Shown here piece by piece: positions 23,679-36,960 of a stretch of 64,000 bases of DNA (positions are counted from its first letter, which is position 1; the number at the start of each line of letters is the position of its first letter). The notes beneath the pieces were generated by a model. It searched no databases. It saw only the letters and a program-made list of their open reading frames with translations, and was not told the DNA's origin. The stretch is from Chamaecrista fasciculata (lineage: Eukaryota > Streptophyta > Magnoliopsida > Fabales > Fabaceae): assembly GCA_003254925.1 (NCBI GenBank), contig QANZ01001304.1, positions 63,425 through 127,424 of the forward strand. The letters are read 5' to 3'. Position numbers and translations under genes: made by a program.

Positions 23679-26600
23679 TCACTTCCCAATGCCAAGTTCT
23701 TTTGAGATGTCTCTTGTCAAGCTGAACTGCAAAGTATTGTGCCATGGAAATAGGGTACGAGTGACAGGAAGCTTCCTCCGAAGATCCTGCACGTGATTGT
23801 CATTCAAACTATTTAGATCTTAACGATGTACAGAGACTATAAACAAAGAAAGCAAGAAATATGCCTTGCCCTTTTTTACATGAACTCGTCTGATAAATTT
23901 TAAAACTAAAATGAGCTCCTAAAATAAAATAATATTGATTGAACGTTACGTATTTCAGTATGTCTAAGAGCTAGCAATTTCAAATGTGAGATAGATGTCA
24001 CTTTACTTAATAGAACCGTTCATTGAAATGTGATCCTATTGACAAATAAAGCGCGTGAATGGGGCAAACTAACCCAGGCAAACCAATAAAAACTGAAAAG
24101 GTAGGTTGAAAACACTGCATAAATGTGCTTTTCTTCAGTTCAGTTCAAATTTCACCAATAAGGAGTTTAACAAAGAACAACATCAGAGCTTTATGAGGTC
24201 TCAGGGATGGAAGACAAAGATGCATGGCACGAATAAGATTAATTTAATAGGAGTCAATTATCATAAGAACTTTGCATAAATGCTACATCTGAAACTTGAA
24301 TGGAAGAACTTTAAAAAGACAGTACCTTGAAGGTGGAATCAGGAAGGTTTAAATATGATGCCTGTCAAGTAATAAATATAAACCGTTAGTATATCCTACA
24401 TAATTAGTAAAAAAGAACCAAACTACAAAATGACATATTCAGAACCTCAAGTGAAGCCAGGTACTCTGTTTCATGATGACAAATAATGCTTGATATGGCA
24501 AGCGCACAATCTTCTGGGGACTGGAATATTGGAAACAAATATTAATTACAGAAGTCAACAATTAAATGATAATATATGACAATGAACATGGCAGGAATAT
24601 GCTTCATACATAAATTAAATCCCAGTTGAAGTTTCTGGGACCTCAGAACTAGTCAAGGAAAGTAATATAAGCCTCTTTTAAGCGCAGCAACAGCAACAAG
24701 CAGATTAAAGCCAGAGGAAAACAAGCTACATTAGTCAAGATTACTTAATGATAGGAACCTGCCAACCTTAGTTGTTTATGTTCAGTCTTATGTATTTCTG
24801 AAGCATATAGGTTCTTGAAAGTGTGAATTATTTGTGAATTGTGAGATACTTGCATCTAGTTCTACCATTATTTTCTTAATTCAATATTTTCTTCCTGTTT
24901 CAACTTCTCATGCTCTCTGGTGCATAACACTTAGCCACTAACACTTTGCCATTTGTGACACAACCTCCAGCTACATATCTCTAGTTCAACAGTGCTATGT
25001 ATGTATGTTTATGTAATGAATATCATGTCACACAAACCAATTTATTAGAATGAAAATCTTGCAAAAAATTTCTCTTTATGTGACATCTTTGGACATTTAC
25101 CAAGATGGTTTCACATAAAGCTGAAGATGCTTTCCAGAAAAGAGACAAGTTAGGAAACTGGCAGACAGAACAATAGCTTAGCTTACAAAACCTATAAGCA
25201 AGAAAATGCATATCTAACTAAGCCTTCTATAGTTACAGTTAAAATAAAAGCTGGTGTATAGTAACCTGAAAAAGGGTTGAATCTTTGCACTCATGTTTTG
25301 TATCTAACTGAACATTTCCTTCCTCAAAATAATGGGCTCCCACCTAAAAACACAACGATAATATTGTTATACCATCTATTTCAAATTTATGCATCAAACA
25401 TCTACATTATATTACCTGCACTTTTCCCTGTACTTCGACTATTTGTTGATCATCTTTGAACAGAATATTCCATACTGAACGCCAACTCCCATTGCTACAC
25501 AAAAAGGCCAAAAAGTAGGGAAATATAACTATAAAAACTTGACACTTGAGATGCATCAAAGTCTAATTTTGCCACTAACAAGGTTGAAATGGATGAAAAT
25601 CACAGGAAAAACAAAATCTTGTGTGATTAATTTCACACACCAGAAATTCTGAGGGCTATGCCGGGCAGCAGAAATCACCACAACAAGTTCAAAATCAGAA
25701 CCTGGGCCTTCTACATCTTTCCCATTTACACAGTATACAGAGCAGACACCTTTCGGATAAGCTTCACCAACATATTTAAGTATTTCTGCATCCAGAGCAC
25801 CGCTGCAATAAACATATATGCTTTGTTATGCATAAAATACAGTGCCAGAAAGATATTTAAGTGTGGTACACAATTTTCTGTATTTCAAGGGGTCAATCTC
25901 CGCTAAATTTCTTCATATTCAAACCACATTGTATGTATTATCTATTATCATTAAGAAAAAGAAAAGTAAGTAAGCCAGAAGTTAACAGTGACTTTCATAA
26001 GCTTCAATCAGTAAATGAAAAAAAAAAGGGTAAACAGTAACAACGCATGAACACGAGAAGAGAAGATTGTAACAAGATTATAAATTACAAGGAAAAAGTT
26101 GCATATGATATCTCATTCGTGTTGCACAGTACTGGATAATATTTCACACTTCCAGACAGTTTAAAAAACAGAGAACAATTAGTTAAAACAGAGAATAACA
26201 AGGCTAATTGAAAGTTGAAAGTTTAAATAATGCATTCATAAAACTCTACAAGTCAGATTATTCTGTCCCATGATATCAAATATAGTGTTTTGCACTCACT
26301 TTAGTCAAGGAAAACAAAAGCAGACAATATTTCGATCATGAAAAGGGTAAAGCATACCGGAACTCCTCAATATAGGGTGATGGAAGTTCTTCATCTGTTG
26401 CAGGTCTCACCTCTGTACAAGCCTGAACCATTTAGCACATTATAATAACACAACAGATGACACAACTTAGAACATAACAGCTGAGATTTTTTATTGAAGA
26501 AAAAAAGTGTAAAACTAAGATGGTAATGTAATGTACTTATAAACATACATTTGAAAATGAGCAACCTATAACTAGTCTGTGTTATATAAGTTTCAGTAAT

Positions 26601-27640
26601 AAATATTCATAATTTGGTTCATCCACTGCATTTTTCTCTGAAAAAGTATGTTTCAATAAGCAGATGTATAGTGTGTATCACGGTAGTACATTGTTTAATA
26701 TCATTGTGGTAGAAACTGGAGTCATACATAAAGAGTCACATCAGAATCAAGCTGTGCTAAAGTTCTCTTGACCCTTTTAGATTGTAAATTAGCCAAAAGT
26801 GAATTATGAATTATAATAAAGCCATAAAGAACTAGTTTGTTGTTGCCAATCCTCAAGAAACTACAAAAAGCTCAGGAGAATAATGCCTTGTTCCAGCCTT
26901 AGTATTGATCTCTAATTTTGTACGCTAAACCCATTTTCAACAAATTAATTGCCTTCTGCAGTTTAAATTCCTTATCTTCAGAAAGAGACAGGACATACTT
27001 GTTTAACATGGTCAATTATAACAACTTGGGCAGTCCGAGGATCAAGGTAGGCATTCACTTCAAGCTCACCAAATGTAGTAATCAGTACCTGCATGAACAT
27101 AATGCAAATGGATCGAGAAACATCACTCAATAACGTTTTGGTGATCTATAGTGTTAAAAACACAAATACCCCAATCAGATCACAAGGCTTTCAGAAAAAA
27201 AACAATTAGCATATCCAAATTCGATCCAACAAGTATTTCAACAGAAAATATGTATTCATGCTGGAAACATAAAAAATCCTAACAAAATAACGAGACCCGC
27301 GGTGGGCGAGAAATTAACTGATACTTACGTCTCCGCTTCGATTCGGCATTTCAAGAGAAATCATGTGAGATTTATTGTACAAGGAAAATGCCTCTGAAGC
27401 CGCCTCGTGGTACAAATCGTCGTCGTTCAAAATCGATTTCACATCTACAGAGACAATTTTCAAACGAATATATAACGAACTGCAAAAATTAAAACCAAAA
27501 TGCATGTGAAGATAGATGGAAGCAAAATTACCTTTGGCCACGTATTGAATTTCTCCAGGGGGAGCGTTAAGGAGGAACCATTTGGCAATCTCGATCTTCT
27601 GCTTCTCGCTGAGCTCTGCCTCTTCTTCTTCTTCCGCCAT
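23679..27640 (-). CDS. CPA: F-actin-capping protein subunit alpha
   Basis: Alpha subunit of the CPA/CPB heterodimer that caps actin filament barbed ends and, in plants, responds to phosphatidic acid. Ten exons: 27640-27532, 27444-27329, 27088-26999, 26422-26358, 25802-25641, 25494-25416, 25343-25266, 24520-24446, 24361-24326, 23786-23679, giving 305 aa, close to the usual plant size (about 308). Recognisable blocks are EKQKIEIAKWFLLNAPPGEI (N terminus), YNKSHMISLEMPN, IDHVKQACTEVRP, GSDFELVVVISAARHSP, the GKVQVGAHYFEEGNVQL strand region, and the conserved end RTLFPWHNTLQFSLTRDISK. The start is the ATG before the acidic run (AEEEEEAELSEKQ). An upstream in-frame open stretch has no family support and is taken as 5'UTR. 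No defect is seen. Confidence 0.95.
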
Positions 27641-28051
27641 ATCTCCGTCGACAAGATTCCGAAATGCAGGTTCAGTGTTGGAGAGAGAGAGAGAGACGAA
27701 AGAAGCAACCAAGATCTTCGCTGTGTGATACAATGCCTGCCTCGAAATCAGAACCGTCCACTGTGTAGGGTCCAGGATCTAAACGGTGAGGATACGCACA
27801 GTTGCTCTGGTGGACCCCACTGGATAATAATATTCTGCTTCGTCGGGTAGTGTGATCTGTAAAAGCCTTTGTGCCATTTTGCCTTGCGAAACCTGATATC
27901 ATTGTGGGCGACAATCACGGTGATGTCTTCGCGATGATCCTGACCGTTAATATTGTTTGATGGTAGGGATCAGCGGTCAACACTAATCCAGGTCACTTGA
28001 TTATGCTTGATAGTTGATACAGTTACAGACTTACATTCCACAAAAATATTT

Positions 28052-28424
28052 GGCAAAAGTACTAATTCCGTCCCTAAACTTTACATCAACTGTCAATTTC
28101 GTCCTTAATCTGTTTTTATGTCAATTTAGTCCCCAATGTTTCACATTTTGGTCAATTTTATCATTTGCTCTTACTTTAGCCAAATATTATCGACAGAATT
28201 TACGTGGCTAATGATATATAATGTAAAATTGATAGAAAATGAAACTTAAATCCTAACTTAGATTGAAAAATAGGATACAGTCTGTCAATTTTTTGAAAGA
28301 AGTTAGTGAAAAGATAAAATTGACTAAAACGTTAAACATTGAGGACGATATTGACAGCAAAAAATGATTGGGGATGAAACTGACAGTTGGTGTAAAGTTT
28401 AGGGACAAAATTAGTACTTTTGCC
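28052..28424. mobile_element. Non-autonomous Mutator-type TIR element with exact 9-bp TSD
   Basis: 373 bp. The left end is GGCAAAAGTACTAATTCCGT and the right end is its near-perfect complement ending ...AGTACTTTTGCC. The TIR extends about 45 bp through 'CCCTAAACTTTACA(T/C)CAACTGTCA'. It is flanked by perfect AAAATATTT copies at 28043-28051 and 28425-28433. There is no transposase. It lies about 400 bp upstream of the CPA start. Confidence 0.88.
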
Positions 28425-28646
28425 AAAATATTTTTACTTTTCTCACACCAAACAAAAAAAAATTGCCTTTGTTTAATGTCTGATAACAAGATAATTAACA
28501 AAAGTTTGTTTTTTATCCATAAGAAGTTGTACTAATTAAATTTATATGTATTAAGATGAATGTAATAATTATTTTCAAATTATAAAAAAAACATATGATT
28601 ATGAAAAAAATAATGTTTTAATTATGATTTTAAAAAAAGTGTCCTT

Positions 28647-28814
28647 CTAACATGTGCCCTAAGGACACATGTTAAGGTTTCTTTTGATTGGTCAAGTGAG
28701 TTTTCAAACAATAAAAATTATCTTTTAAATGAATTTTCGTAAATTTCAAGATATGAAATGCTCTATTAACCAATGAAAATAAACCTTAAAATGTGCCATA
28801 AGGGCACATGTTAG
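28647..28814. repeat. Inverted-repeat MITE-like element
   Basis: Arms of about 45 bp (CTAACATGTGCCCTAAGG...TTAAGGTTTCTTTTGATTGG) and an imperfect complement ending ...GGGCACATGTTAG. Each arm itself contains a shorter palindrome around ACATGTGCC...GGCACAT. I could not define a target duplication, so the class is open. Confidence 0.6.
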
Positions 28815-29557
28815 ATAAATCCTTAAAAAAATTATTCAACTTTTTTACAAATTTATTTTATTTCATTTAATATTTTATATTAAATTAGAATATAATTTTG
28901 AAAGACTGGTGATCAAGATTTTTTAAAATTATACTTAACAATATAAATTAGTTATATAAAAAAATTTGGTGGAAATTAGTTATATAAATTTAAAAATTAT
29001 GTTTAAACACAAGTTTTGAAGTCTCTATGAAACAGACTTTTTTTCTTCATAAAATAGGTTGTAACAGTACGATCAAATACAGAAAAATGCATCAAATAAT
29101 CATTAAATATATATCAACAATACAAGGTTTAAAGTATTATATTTTTAATTTTTAAGGGAAATGTTATAGTTATGAAAAAAAAAATACCATCTTATTTTCA
29201 ATAATAAAACTTCTTCCATTGATAGTGTGATACAAAGCATTATTGTTTGGAGAGTTTATAGTATTTTGGCAATGATTATTAACTTAACATTTTTCCTTCA
29301 TTCCTTCTACCATAAAATTACACATAATTTTTATGACATTTGATATAGTTTTATATAAAGAAAAAATTAGTTTATCCTATGCCCAAAATATTGATTTACT
29401 ATACAATATGTATTTATTCTACACAATAAGATAACTTAATTACTATAATTAACATTAAAATTTAATCTTATAACTTTAATAGAAGAATTATTATTTTTTT
29501 TACCAATACAAAAAAAGATCTTAGACTAAAAAAAATAAAATGCAAACATATCTATTA
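28815..29557. other. AT-rich intergenic DNA
   Basis: Very AT-rich with long A/T runs. I see no gene, RNA or defined repeat. Confidence 0.6.
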
Positions 29558-30079
29558 TCTATTATATTATATAAAGTTGTATGTATACGAGCCTCCTCAT
29601 GTCATTTGGCATTTGACAATTTAAATACTTCATAAACTTGTCATGTCATCTCATAAAAACCTTTTCAAAATTTCACATTAATTTATTTTTTATAAATCAT
29701 GTTACATATAATTCGTATTTGCATTACTTTTTAGTTTTTAAATTTATTCCAAAACTATGATTTAGTCCCTAAATATTGAGAATATACATCTTGGTCCATG
29801 ATTTTTTTTTTTTGCAAACATCAACTATTTAGGGTCTGTTTGGGTTAGCTCATGAGCAGTTTATTTTGTGTTACGAATATTTTTGTGCTATATCTTATAT
29901 CTTATATTATATGGCTCCACCCCTTTCTGGTCGTCCATGTTTAAAACTATAGTCTATGAAATTAAAAATAAGAAAAAATTTACTATTTGGTCTCTCTTTC
30001 TTTACTAAGTTAACAATTTAGTCCATTATTTATTTTATATACATATTTGCGTGCCATAACGGGCACGCAAAGCCCCTAG
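29558..30079 (+). mobile_element. Short non-autonomous Helitron
   Basis: The 3' end is diagnostic: stem GCGTGCC (30049-30055), loop ATAACG, stem GGCACGC (30062-30068), 7 bases, then CTAG at 30076-30079 followed by T. The 5' end starts TCTATTATATTATATAAAG after an A, matching the A|TC...CTRR|T insertion rule. A second TC start at 29551 is also possible. It is about 522 bp with no Rep/helicase sequence. Termini were judged by eye. Confidence 0.75.
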
Positions 30080-30248
30080 TATATGTATATTGCTTAGTAT
30101 CATATTACAAAGTTCATATGTATCCATTTATATAACAATTATATGATTTGAACTTTGCATTGCACGGGTTCAATGCTACTCTATACAAAAAATTGTGAGG
30201 AAAATGTACATTGGTAGCGACAAAACGCCTCATTTTTTATCTTTTAAA

Positions 30249-30332
30249 TAAAAACTTTCCATAAATAGAGTGCTGAGTTTTAGCCGGGACGTCCCGGCTA
30301 GAACCCGGGACTCCATTTATAGAAAGTTTTCT
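30249..30332. repeat. Nested palindrome with a perfect 20-bp GC-rich core
   Basis: Outer arms AAAACTTTCCATAAATAGAG (30251-30270) and its imperfect complement (30311-30330) enclose a perfect 20-bp palindrome at 30281-30300 (TAGCCGGGAC and its exact complement), then a partial extra arm (ACCCGGGAC). The GC-rich core stands out in very AT-rich DNA. It may be a minimal foldback transposon or a hairpin-forming site. Confidence 0.7.
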
Positions 30333-31269
30333 TTTTTTTTTTTTGGTACAGCAAAGGGGCATAGAAAGTTTTTAAATAATGTAATTTTTAACTTCCAAAC
30401 TTTTTTTATCTTGATGATTTGTATTTGGTACAGTAGCTTGGTTTAAAAAAGCAATTCGGATGCAGGACGACTGGTTTGAATAAAAAAAAAATTATTAAAA
30501 ATTTCTTTATATTTTTTGGCCAAAAAAATCCGTTATATTTGAACTAAATACAAAAATTAAATTTTTCGCAGGCCATAAAAAAACAACTAAACTTCTAAGA
30601 TGCATCCTTTTTACTAATCGAATAGATTTGAAGTTTTTTTTAATTTATCTCATGAAAATTATATATTCAAATGATAATTATATATCGAAGAACGGACGTC
30701 GTGCATCAAACTTGCTGAAAAAGGAAAAAAAAAACTAGCGACATCCTCACTCCTGATAGAGCATCTCTAAATTGATTCTATTTTGAGTAATTTTATGAAA
30801 GGATAAATTATAAATAGTTCAAGCTACTGACTTTTTAACTGTTGGTTTAAATTTTTTTAATTTTAAAATTTGTATTTTATAAGTTAAAAAAAAATTATAT
30901 AAATCTCGAGACTTGAAAAATTAAATCTAATAATTAAAAAATAAATAACTTGAACTATTTATCTCTCCACAGTCACGGCTTCTGTTTAAATTAATAAGAG
31001 TCCCAATAAGTGGGACACAAAAAGGCCCAACAAGGGTTAGATATGATAAACAGATAAAGAGAGTTGATCCTCCTACAGTACGGCTTTGACTCTCACCGGT
31101 GGCAACCAAGACATATTTACAGGAAGACAATTCTATCAACAAACATAAGTGCCTTTAATTACATTTGGGAAGAGTCTTTAGTAAAAACTTATTTGTAAGT
31201 TAACTATATTTGATCTGAGACCTAACAAAATTTTGTTATTAAACAAGAGAAAAACATTTGGAGTACACC
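30333..31269. other. AT-rich intergenic DNA / tafazzin 3' flank
   Basis: No gene is seen. The part nearest 31269 is probably the 3'UTR of the minus-strand acyltransferase gene. Confidence 0.5.
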
Positions 31270-34200
31270 CTATGTAGTAGCTACATTTTCAGCAGTGTAA
31301 TTCCAATGTCGTAATACGTTAGCTTCCAAAAATTGTTTCCAGGCCTTTAAGGGGGCTGTACCTGTACATGCTGCAGAAGAACTCTTGGTTCCATGATTCA
31401 TAAATAAGCCTCTGGCAGCAAAAGACATCAGCTCCATCTGATCCATATAACCATGCATCCTGTATGAAAAACCCATTCTCAAATTCTGTTCACTACGAGA
31501 TTGCCGAGGTTGACTAACATTTGTATTCGGGAGAGCAAGTGCTTCTTCTCTCGGTTCGGAATCATCAACTTCATGCACAGACATTGGGCTTCCCATTCCA
31601 AATAACTCCCAATCAACCTGTTGAAAGATTTCAGATGCTTGTTCCATGGGATGCGTGGAGCTAGTTTTTGATCGCTTTTCTTGTTCAATTGCTAGATTGT
31701 CAACTAGGAGTTTCATTTCATGTAACCGATTTCCAATTCTTGTTGCTACTGCATCATATAGTGTTCTTCTTGGCCCATCCTCGACTTTTTCAACGTTGAG
31801 TAGATCATCAAAGTTGATTGGATCACCTACCAGTACTGTAACCTAGTAATAAGCATATCAAAAGAATCAAAATAAGAGGATTTAAACTGAATGTCCGTAC
31901 AATTAAAACACAGCAAAGCTCAGTTAATGACAGTAAGATATGCTCATTGAGAATAAAGATATTCCATTTAGCATAGCACTCAAAACATGTAAACAATCCT
32001 AAACTTTGTGTCCACATCTAAATCTTCTGCTAGACTCTGAGAAACTAATCTCCCAACGGTTTGAGACACAAGCCAAGGTCAGATGGTGGCCTACTCTGAT
32101 AAGTTTTAATGCAGCTCAACTCCATGGTGATATTAGAATAATGTATAGTAGTAAGATGGATTCCTGCTTACGGAATGGATGTTGGAAAGTAGGTGGGTTC
32201 ACGTAGTTAGCCCTCAGAATCCATCCCTCAGAGATAGATGTAATTGCCTGGCTCAACTAGACTAGCTATGGTAAGTCAAGTCAGCTCCAACTGACTGAAA
32301 AAAGACAACTTGATGCTCAACGAAGAAATAGAACATTACTCTAGGGATAAAGAGTACCTCAGTCATTCCACTAAAACTAAGACCAGAACCTTGGAAAGAT
32401 CATAAAATTATTGAAACGTGATTTATATTTTTTTTTTTTTAGTTCACAGCGTGTAAGGAATGAGAATATGTACCATCTTGCCTACTCTGGGAAAGCTAGC
32501 ACCGATTGGCATGATATCTTGCATCCCTGTATGTACAAATGGAACAACGATGGGCATGTTATCTGCATCAAGGACCAACCTGAGGAATAAAATTTACATC
32601 AGGAAGAATTAATTGCATTGAAAAACTATGTAGCAAAAGAAATAAAGAAAGGAGAGTAAAAGAGATTAGTTGATAATTCAATGTTGTATACACTTCTTAA
32701 AATCTTGGTCAAGGCCACTAAAGGCAAGGATTGAAATTTGGAAGGTATCAGCGGCAAAAATTTTGGTACTTTATATAGCATTACATCCCTTCCGTAGTCA
32801 ACACTTTTAATAATAATAATTAATACATGTCTGAAAACTGAAATTGATTTTAATAGGAAAATCCACAGAGCATATAGTAATTTTACTTTTTACGTTCTTT
32901 TTCATTCTAATAGAGAGAATACAGCTTCAATCAGACACGACAAGGCAAAACTTCAATGCGTAATAAACTCCAAAATATCATATTAGATTGTTACCTCCCA
33001 ACACCTCTCTTGGAAGAGCCCATGGTTTTACCACCATCTCGTGAACGACTGCCTTCTGGGAATATGTGGACCCAACCACCATGGTTCAATTTTGAAATGG
33101 CCATGTCCATTCCCTGCAGCACGGGAAGAACTATATGAAATTGCAATCGTCACTATCAAGGAATTTCAGCTAGGAAGTAAACGACAAACAGAAGGAAAGA
33201 CAGAAAATATAAGAGAACAGCTTATAACAACTTTGCAGACAAAACCAGCTCAGAAAGATTTTACAACGGAGGAAACTATTGACTCAAGACAAAACATTAA
33301 TTCAAGATTCTTATTTCGTCTGCATATACCCCAAAAGAAAAAGTAAATAATTCAACTCACTACAGTAGAACGTGACAAGAGAAAGGAAAGAATTATGAAA
33401 GTTTCACCAAAGGATACAAATTACAGAGAAGTTCGCAGGTACAAACACAGCAAATAAAGTTAAAAGTTACAGCATCTGTCAAACTCATACCTTCTGATAA
33501 ATTCCATCACCACGAGAAAGTGGCAGAACTTTAACAGATCGAAAGAATGCAGAAGTTACAGGGTTTTTAAAGCACCGGTCAGTTGCACACAGCGTCCATC
33601 TGAGGTTCTGAGCATCCAACAGAACATGCGGGGGAAGGAGTGAAGCAATAACAAGCGGATCATCCATGGAAGCCACATGGTTGCTGACCTGAACAGAAAT
33701 TATAGAAGAGCATGAACATGCTATAGTCCTAAGGAGTGTGGAATACCATTGGTAACATAAAAAATAATAACGAACTTAATTACAGAGATGCCTATTTCAT
33801 TGGTAAAAATGTGTGAAAACCAATCAAACTATATTAATGCATATAATTACATATGCTCATACCGTTAGAAGAGGTTTGCCTTTGGGTCTATGAAGCAACG
33901 GCCCATGTAATTTTTCTAAACCATATACCTGTCGAAACATATAGGCGTCAGATCACAAAATCAGACGGCAAAAGTAAAAGTTGATGACAGACAGAGAGGA
34001 AGGAGAAAAGTTAGCAGCCTAACTCAACAAAACTGAAATTAACATACCTGGACACGGTTTAATCCATTCATAAACACATGGCAGACATTTCCAAGAACTG
34101 GAACTGCTACAGCTTGCAGCATACGTAGAAGAGTCGAGTCTTCTTCAGCACTGAAGTCCTTACTCACTGGAAATATAAATTCAGAAGATGATTAAGCTAA

Positions 34201-34731
34201 AATTAATCTCTGACATGTCACAATTCAAAACAAACATAATCGAACGCAGCATATGCAGCAAGAGACAAGAATCATATATCTAATACTAATTTCTAAACCT
34301 TTGATACCAGAATCATAGAAACAAAGTGAGTTCCAGACAACAAGCTCTAAGAATAAGAGCTCAAAATTAAGAGGAACACGTATTTATTTAACATGATGAG
34401 ATTGATAACGGTCGCAGAGGCAAATGCATGAACTATACATCAACAAAGCTTAATCTACTCGGTCAAAGAAAGCAAATGCAAGGCATGATCGGTTAGATCG
34501 AGTACCTCTTTTACGATAGAAAGATGAAGAAGAAGGCAAGGATTCCTGACGAAAATCACGAAAACGGCGAAGCCATCGTTGGAAAGTGGAAGAAAAGTAA
34601 CCTTCAGGTATAATGACCTGGCGGCGGCGCCAGTGGCGGTCGACGGCGACTCTGAAACGGTCTCGGAGCTGTAATTGCAAAGAGTGAGCCTTGCTCTTCC
34701 AAAGATCTCCACGATCAAAACGATGCATCAT
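31270..34731 (-). CDS. Tafazzin-like phospholipid acyltransferase
   Basis: Acyltransferase of the tafazzin/PlsC type. In other organisms tafazzin remodels cardiolipin in mitochondria, while a related plant protein was reported to make N-acyl-PE. Seven exons: 34731-34506, 34166-34048, 33928-33863, 33688-33491, 33113-32995, 32579-32474, 31842-31270, giving 468 aa. The catalytic HX4D motif is H141-VASM-D146 (NHVASMDDP). The glycerophosphate-binding motif is FPEGSRSR (221-228), followed by VPFVHTGMQDIMP. The basic N terminus (SLQLQLRDRFRVAVDRHWRR) and the long Ser/Glu-rich C-terminal extension (from about 330) match the longer plant tafazzin-like group (Arabidopsis At3g05510, about 450 aa) rather than the short group of about 280 aa. 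Two adjacent ATGs (34731 and 34728) could start it. Confidence 0.88.
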
Positions 34732-35182
34732 TGCAGGAGCGATGGAAGAGAAAAAAGAAAGAAAAAAATTGAAAGTTTAGAATTGAAATTCGTGGATCGA
34801 GAGGAAGCGAAGCAAGTGTAGAGCGAGAATGAGAGGAATGTTGAGAGCACTCACAGAGGTCACAAGGGTTACGGTAGCAATCTACGATGGAGTATGAAAG
34901 TCGGTGTAAATCAAAAACAGCTTGCGCTTAATGCGGGTTTAGACTTTATACGTGGGGCTTAGGGCTATATGTGTTCGGATTAGGATCAGGGATTAGCGAT
35001 GCTTATTCAAATTAGCTTGGGCCCACAAGGCTAATTAATGACGATGAGATGAAGGATAGGGATGGCCCACAATTTTATGTGACACTTGTCATTTAACAAT
35101 TACGACACGCAGGCGCAGATATTTTTCTGAGAGGTGCCAATTGACCAGCTATTACTCGGTACTTACTTTACCATGTTTCGAA

Positions 35183-35724
35183 GGTTAAACTTTAAAAGTT
35201 TATTTTGGTTCTAAATGTATCTTCTAATGTTATTTTGGTTTATTATGTTATAAAATATTTAAATTAGTCTTAAATATTTAAAAAATGTTACATTTTGGTC
35301 ACAATTATTGAATATGGCTTGTTTCAAATTCAAACGTGACGAGTTTAGAGCTACATATTATTCTCGAAGAGTATTTTCTCTATCCAGTTAGGGCCGTTAG
35401 CAAATGAGTCAAATCAATCCTAAAAGTATACCTTTCGTTTTATGGTCAAACAAGTAAAATTGATTATATTTCTCTCGTTTCAAATTCGAATGCGGTGAAT
35501 TCAGAGTTACGAGTTTCCTTAACAAGTCTTTTGAACTTGAAACGAGATACGAGAAAAATATGATCAAATTCAATAGTTTGGGACCAAAATGAAACATTTT
35601 ACCAATGTCTAGGACCAAAGTGAATAATTTTGCTAACATTTAAAACCAATTTGAACATTTTGAAATATAATGGACCAAAATTAACATAAGGGCATATATT
35701 TAGAACCAAAATAAACCTTTGACC
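35183..35724. mobile_element. Inverted-repeat element, family A copy 2
   Basis: 542 bp, about 450 bp upstream of the tafazzin-like start. It shares with the copies at 12536 and 50647 the ends (GGTTAAAC...TTTATTTTGGTTCTAAAT and ...CCAAAATAAACCTTTGACC) and the internal block GAGTTTAGAGCTACAT...TTATGGTCAAACAAG. No matching target duplication is seen. Confidence 0.7.
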
Positions 35725-36960
35725 TTTTTTTAATGAAATTTTAATTTATACTTATTTATCAAATATTCAAATTTTAAGTGAATATATATATATTATAGGA
35801 TATTTTAAATTTGCCGAAACTAAATAATAATTAAACTATCCATTATCTAATATCTCATAATACATGAATATGTGGTTTTTATTATCTTTAACTTCTTTAT
35901 TTAAAATATTAAAATTGAACTTAATAAAATTATAATACTTTTTTCGGTGGACGAATATTGAGTGTACTCAATTTTAACATTAAAATACTATTTTTTATAT
36001 TCATAATTAACAATTTTTTTGAATATTTCAAGTACTTATTAAAACATTGAATAATATATTAATATAGATACTCAAAGATAAATAAATAGGTTGGTGTTAC
36101 CATCCCTAGTTACCACTTACCATTATGGATGTCAAAATAGGTTGATGTTTACGCTGTATACCAACACGTTGAGCTCGGAAGAGGTTGAACTAAATTTGGA
36201 GCTTTTTTGCTAACAAAGAAAAAAGAAGGTGACCATATAACTATAGTAGCAATGTAGCACCAGCTTAAGTTAGGGAACTTGTGGTATAAAAAATTAAACG
36301 CGCGATAGGTTACTACTTAATGCTATATTAATTTACGAATTGAACAAATTATGCTTCATGAAACACTGCTTATTTATTGAATAAATAGCGGTGTCAATCG
36401 CTAACATGTAGATGTTTGTTTCCTTTGCATATGCCACTTTATCCCAGAAATTACACTTCTGCCTGTTTGGCTCATCTTTCAGGCAAAGGCCATCACCATA
36501 TCATTTATAACTGCAAAAGAAAAATAAGAAAAATATTCTCAGCATGCCCAAAAGGAGGTGGGGAATTGAAGGGAAAAGAGGACGTAGTTATATCAAATCA
36601 AGCATCAGTATCTTTAGAAAACTTTTTCAACATCCCTGCTCTAAGTGTGAATGCAAGATAATTAAAAATATTTTGGATTCTTGTGAAAAAATAACAGCCC
36701 ATTTGACTTGCCCGCAGATAATTTTTCTTTCAAAATTATACTATATAATACGAACACACGCACACACACATCATTGTGCCTATTTCGAGAGGAATTGAGT
36801 AACGTAATAAGGCCAAAACAGCCTATAACACCAAAAGAAGAATGGAGCACCATACAAATAAGCCAAAAATGATTCTGCATTGAGGAATATAAATAAAATA
36901 AGCGTGGAGATTTGAGATGATGAATTCACTTACAGTAAAAAGATACATAAACATGAGCAA
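35725..36960. other. AT-rich intergenic DNA / CLPR3 3' flank
   Basis: No gene is seen. A short CA-type stretch (ACACACGCACACACACA) lies near 36755. The last few hundred bases before 36960 may be CLPR3 3'UTR. Confidence 0.5.

Noticed and set aside
27641-27733. N-terminal extension of the capping protein (upstream in-frame open stretch)
   Set aside because: The peptide upstream of MAEEEEE has no family similarity, and the family starts at the acidic ELSEKQK region; taken as 5'UTR.
36416-36661. Zinc-knuckle-like peptide (SGKGHHHIIYNC) suggesting a retroelement gag remnant
   Set aside because: The second cysteine is missing, no other gag sequence lies around it, and the match is within chance for a short frame.
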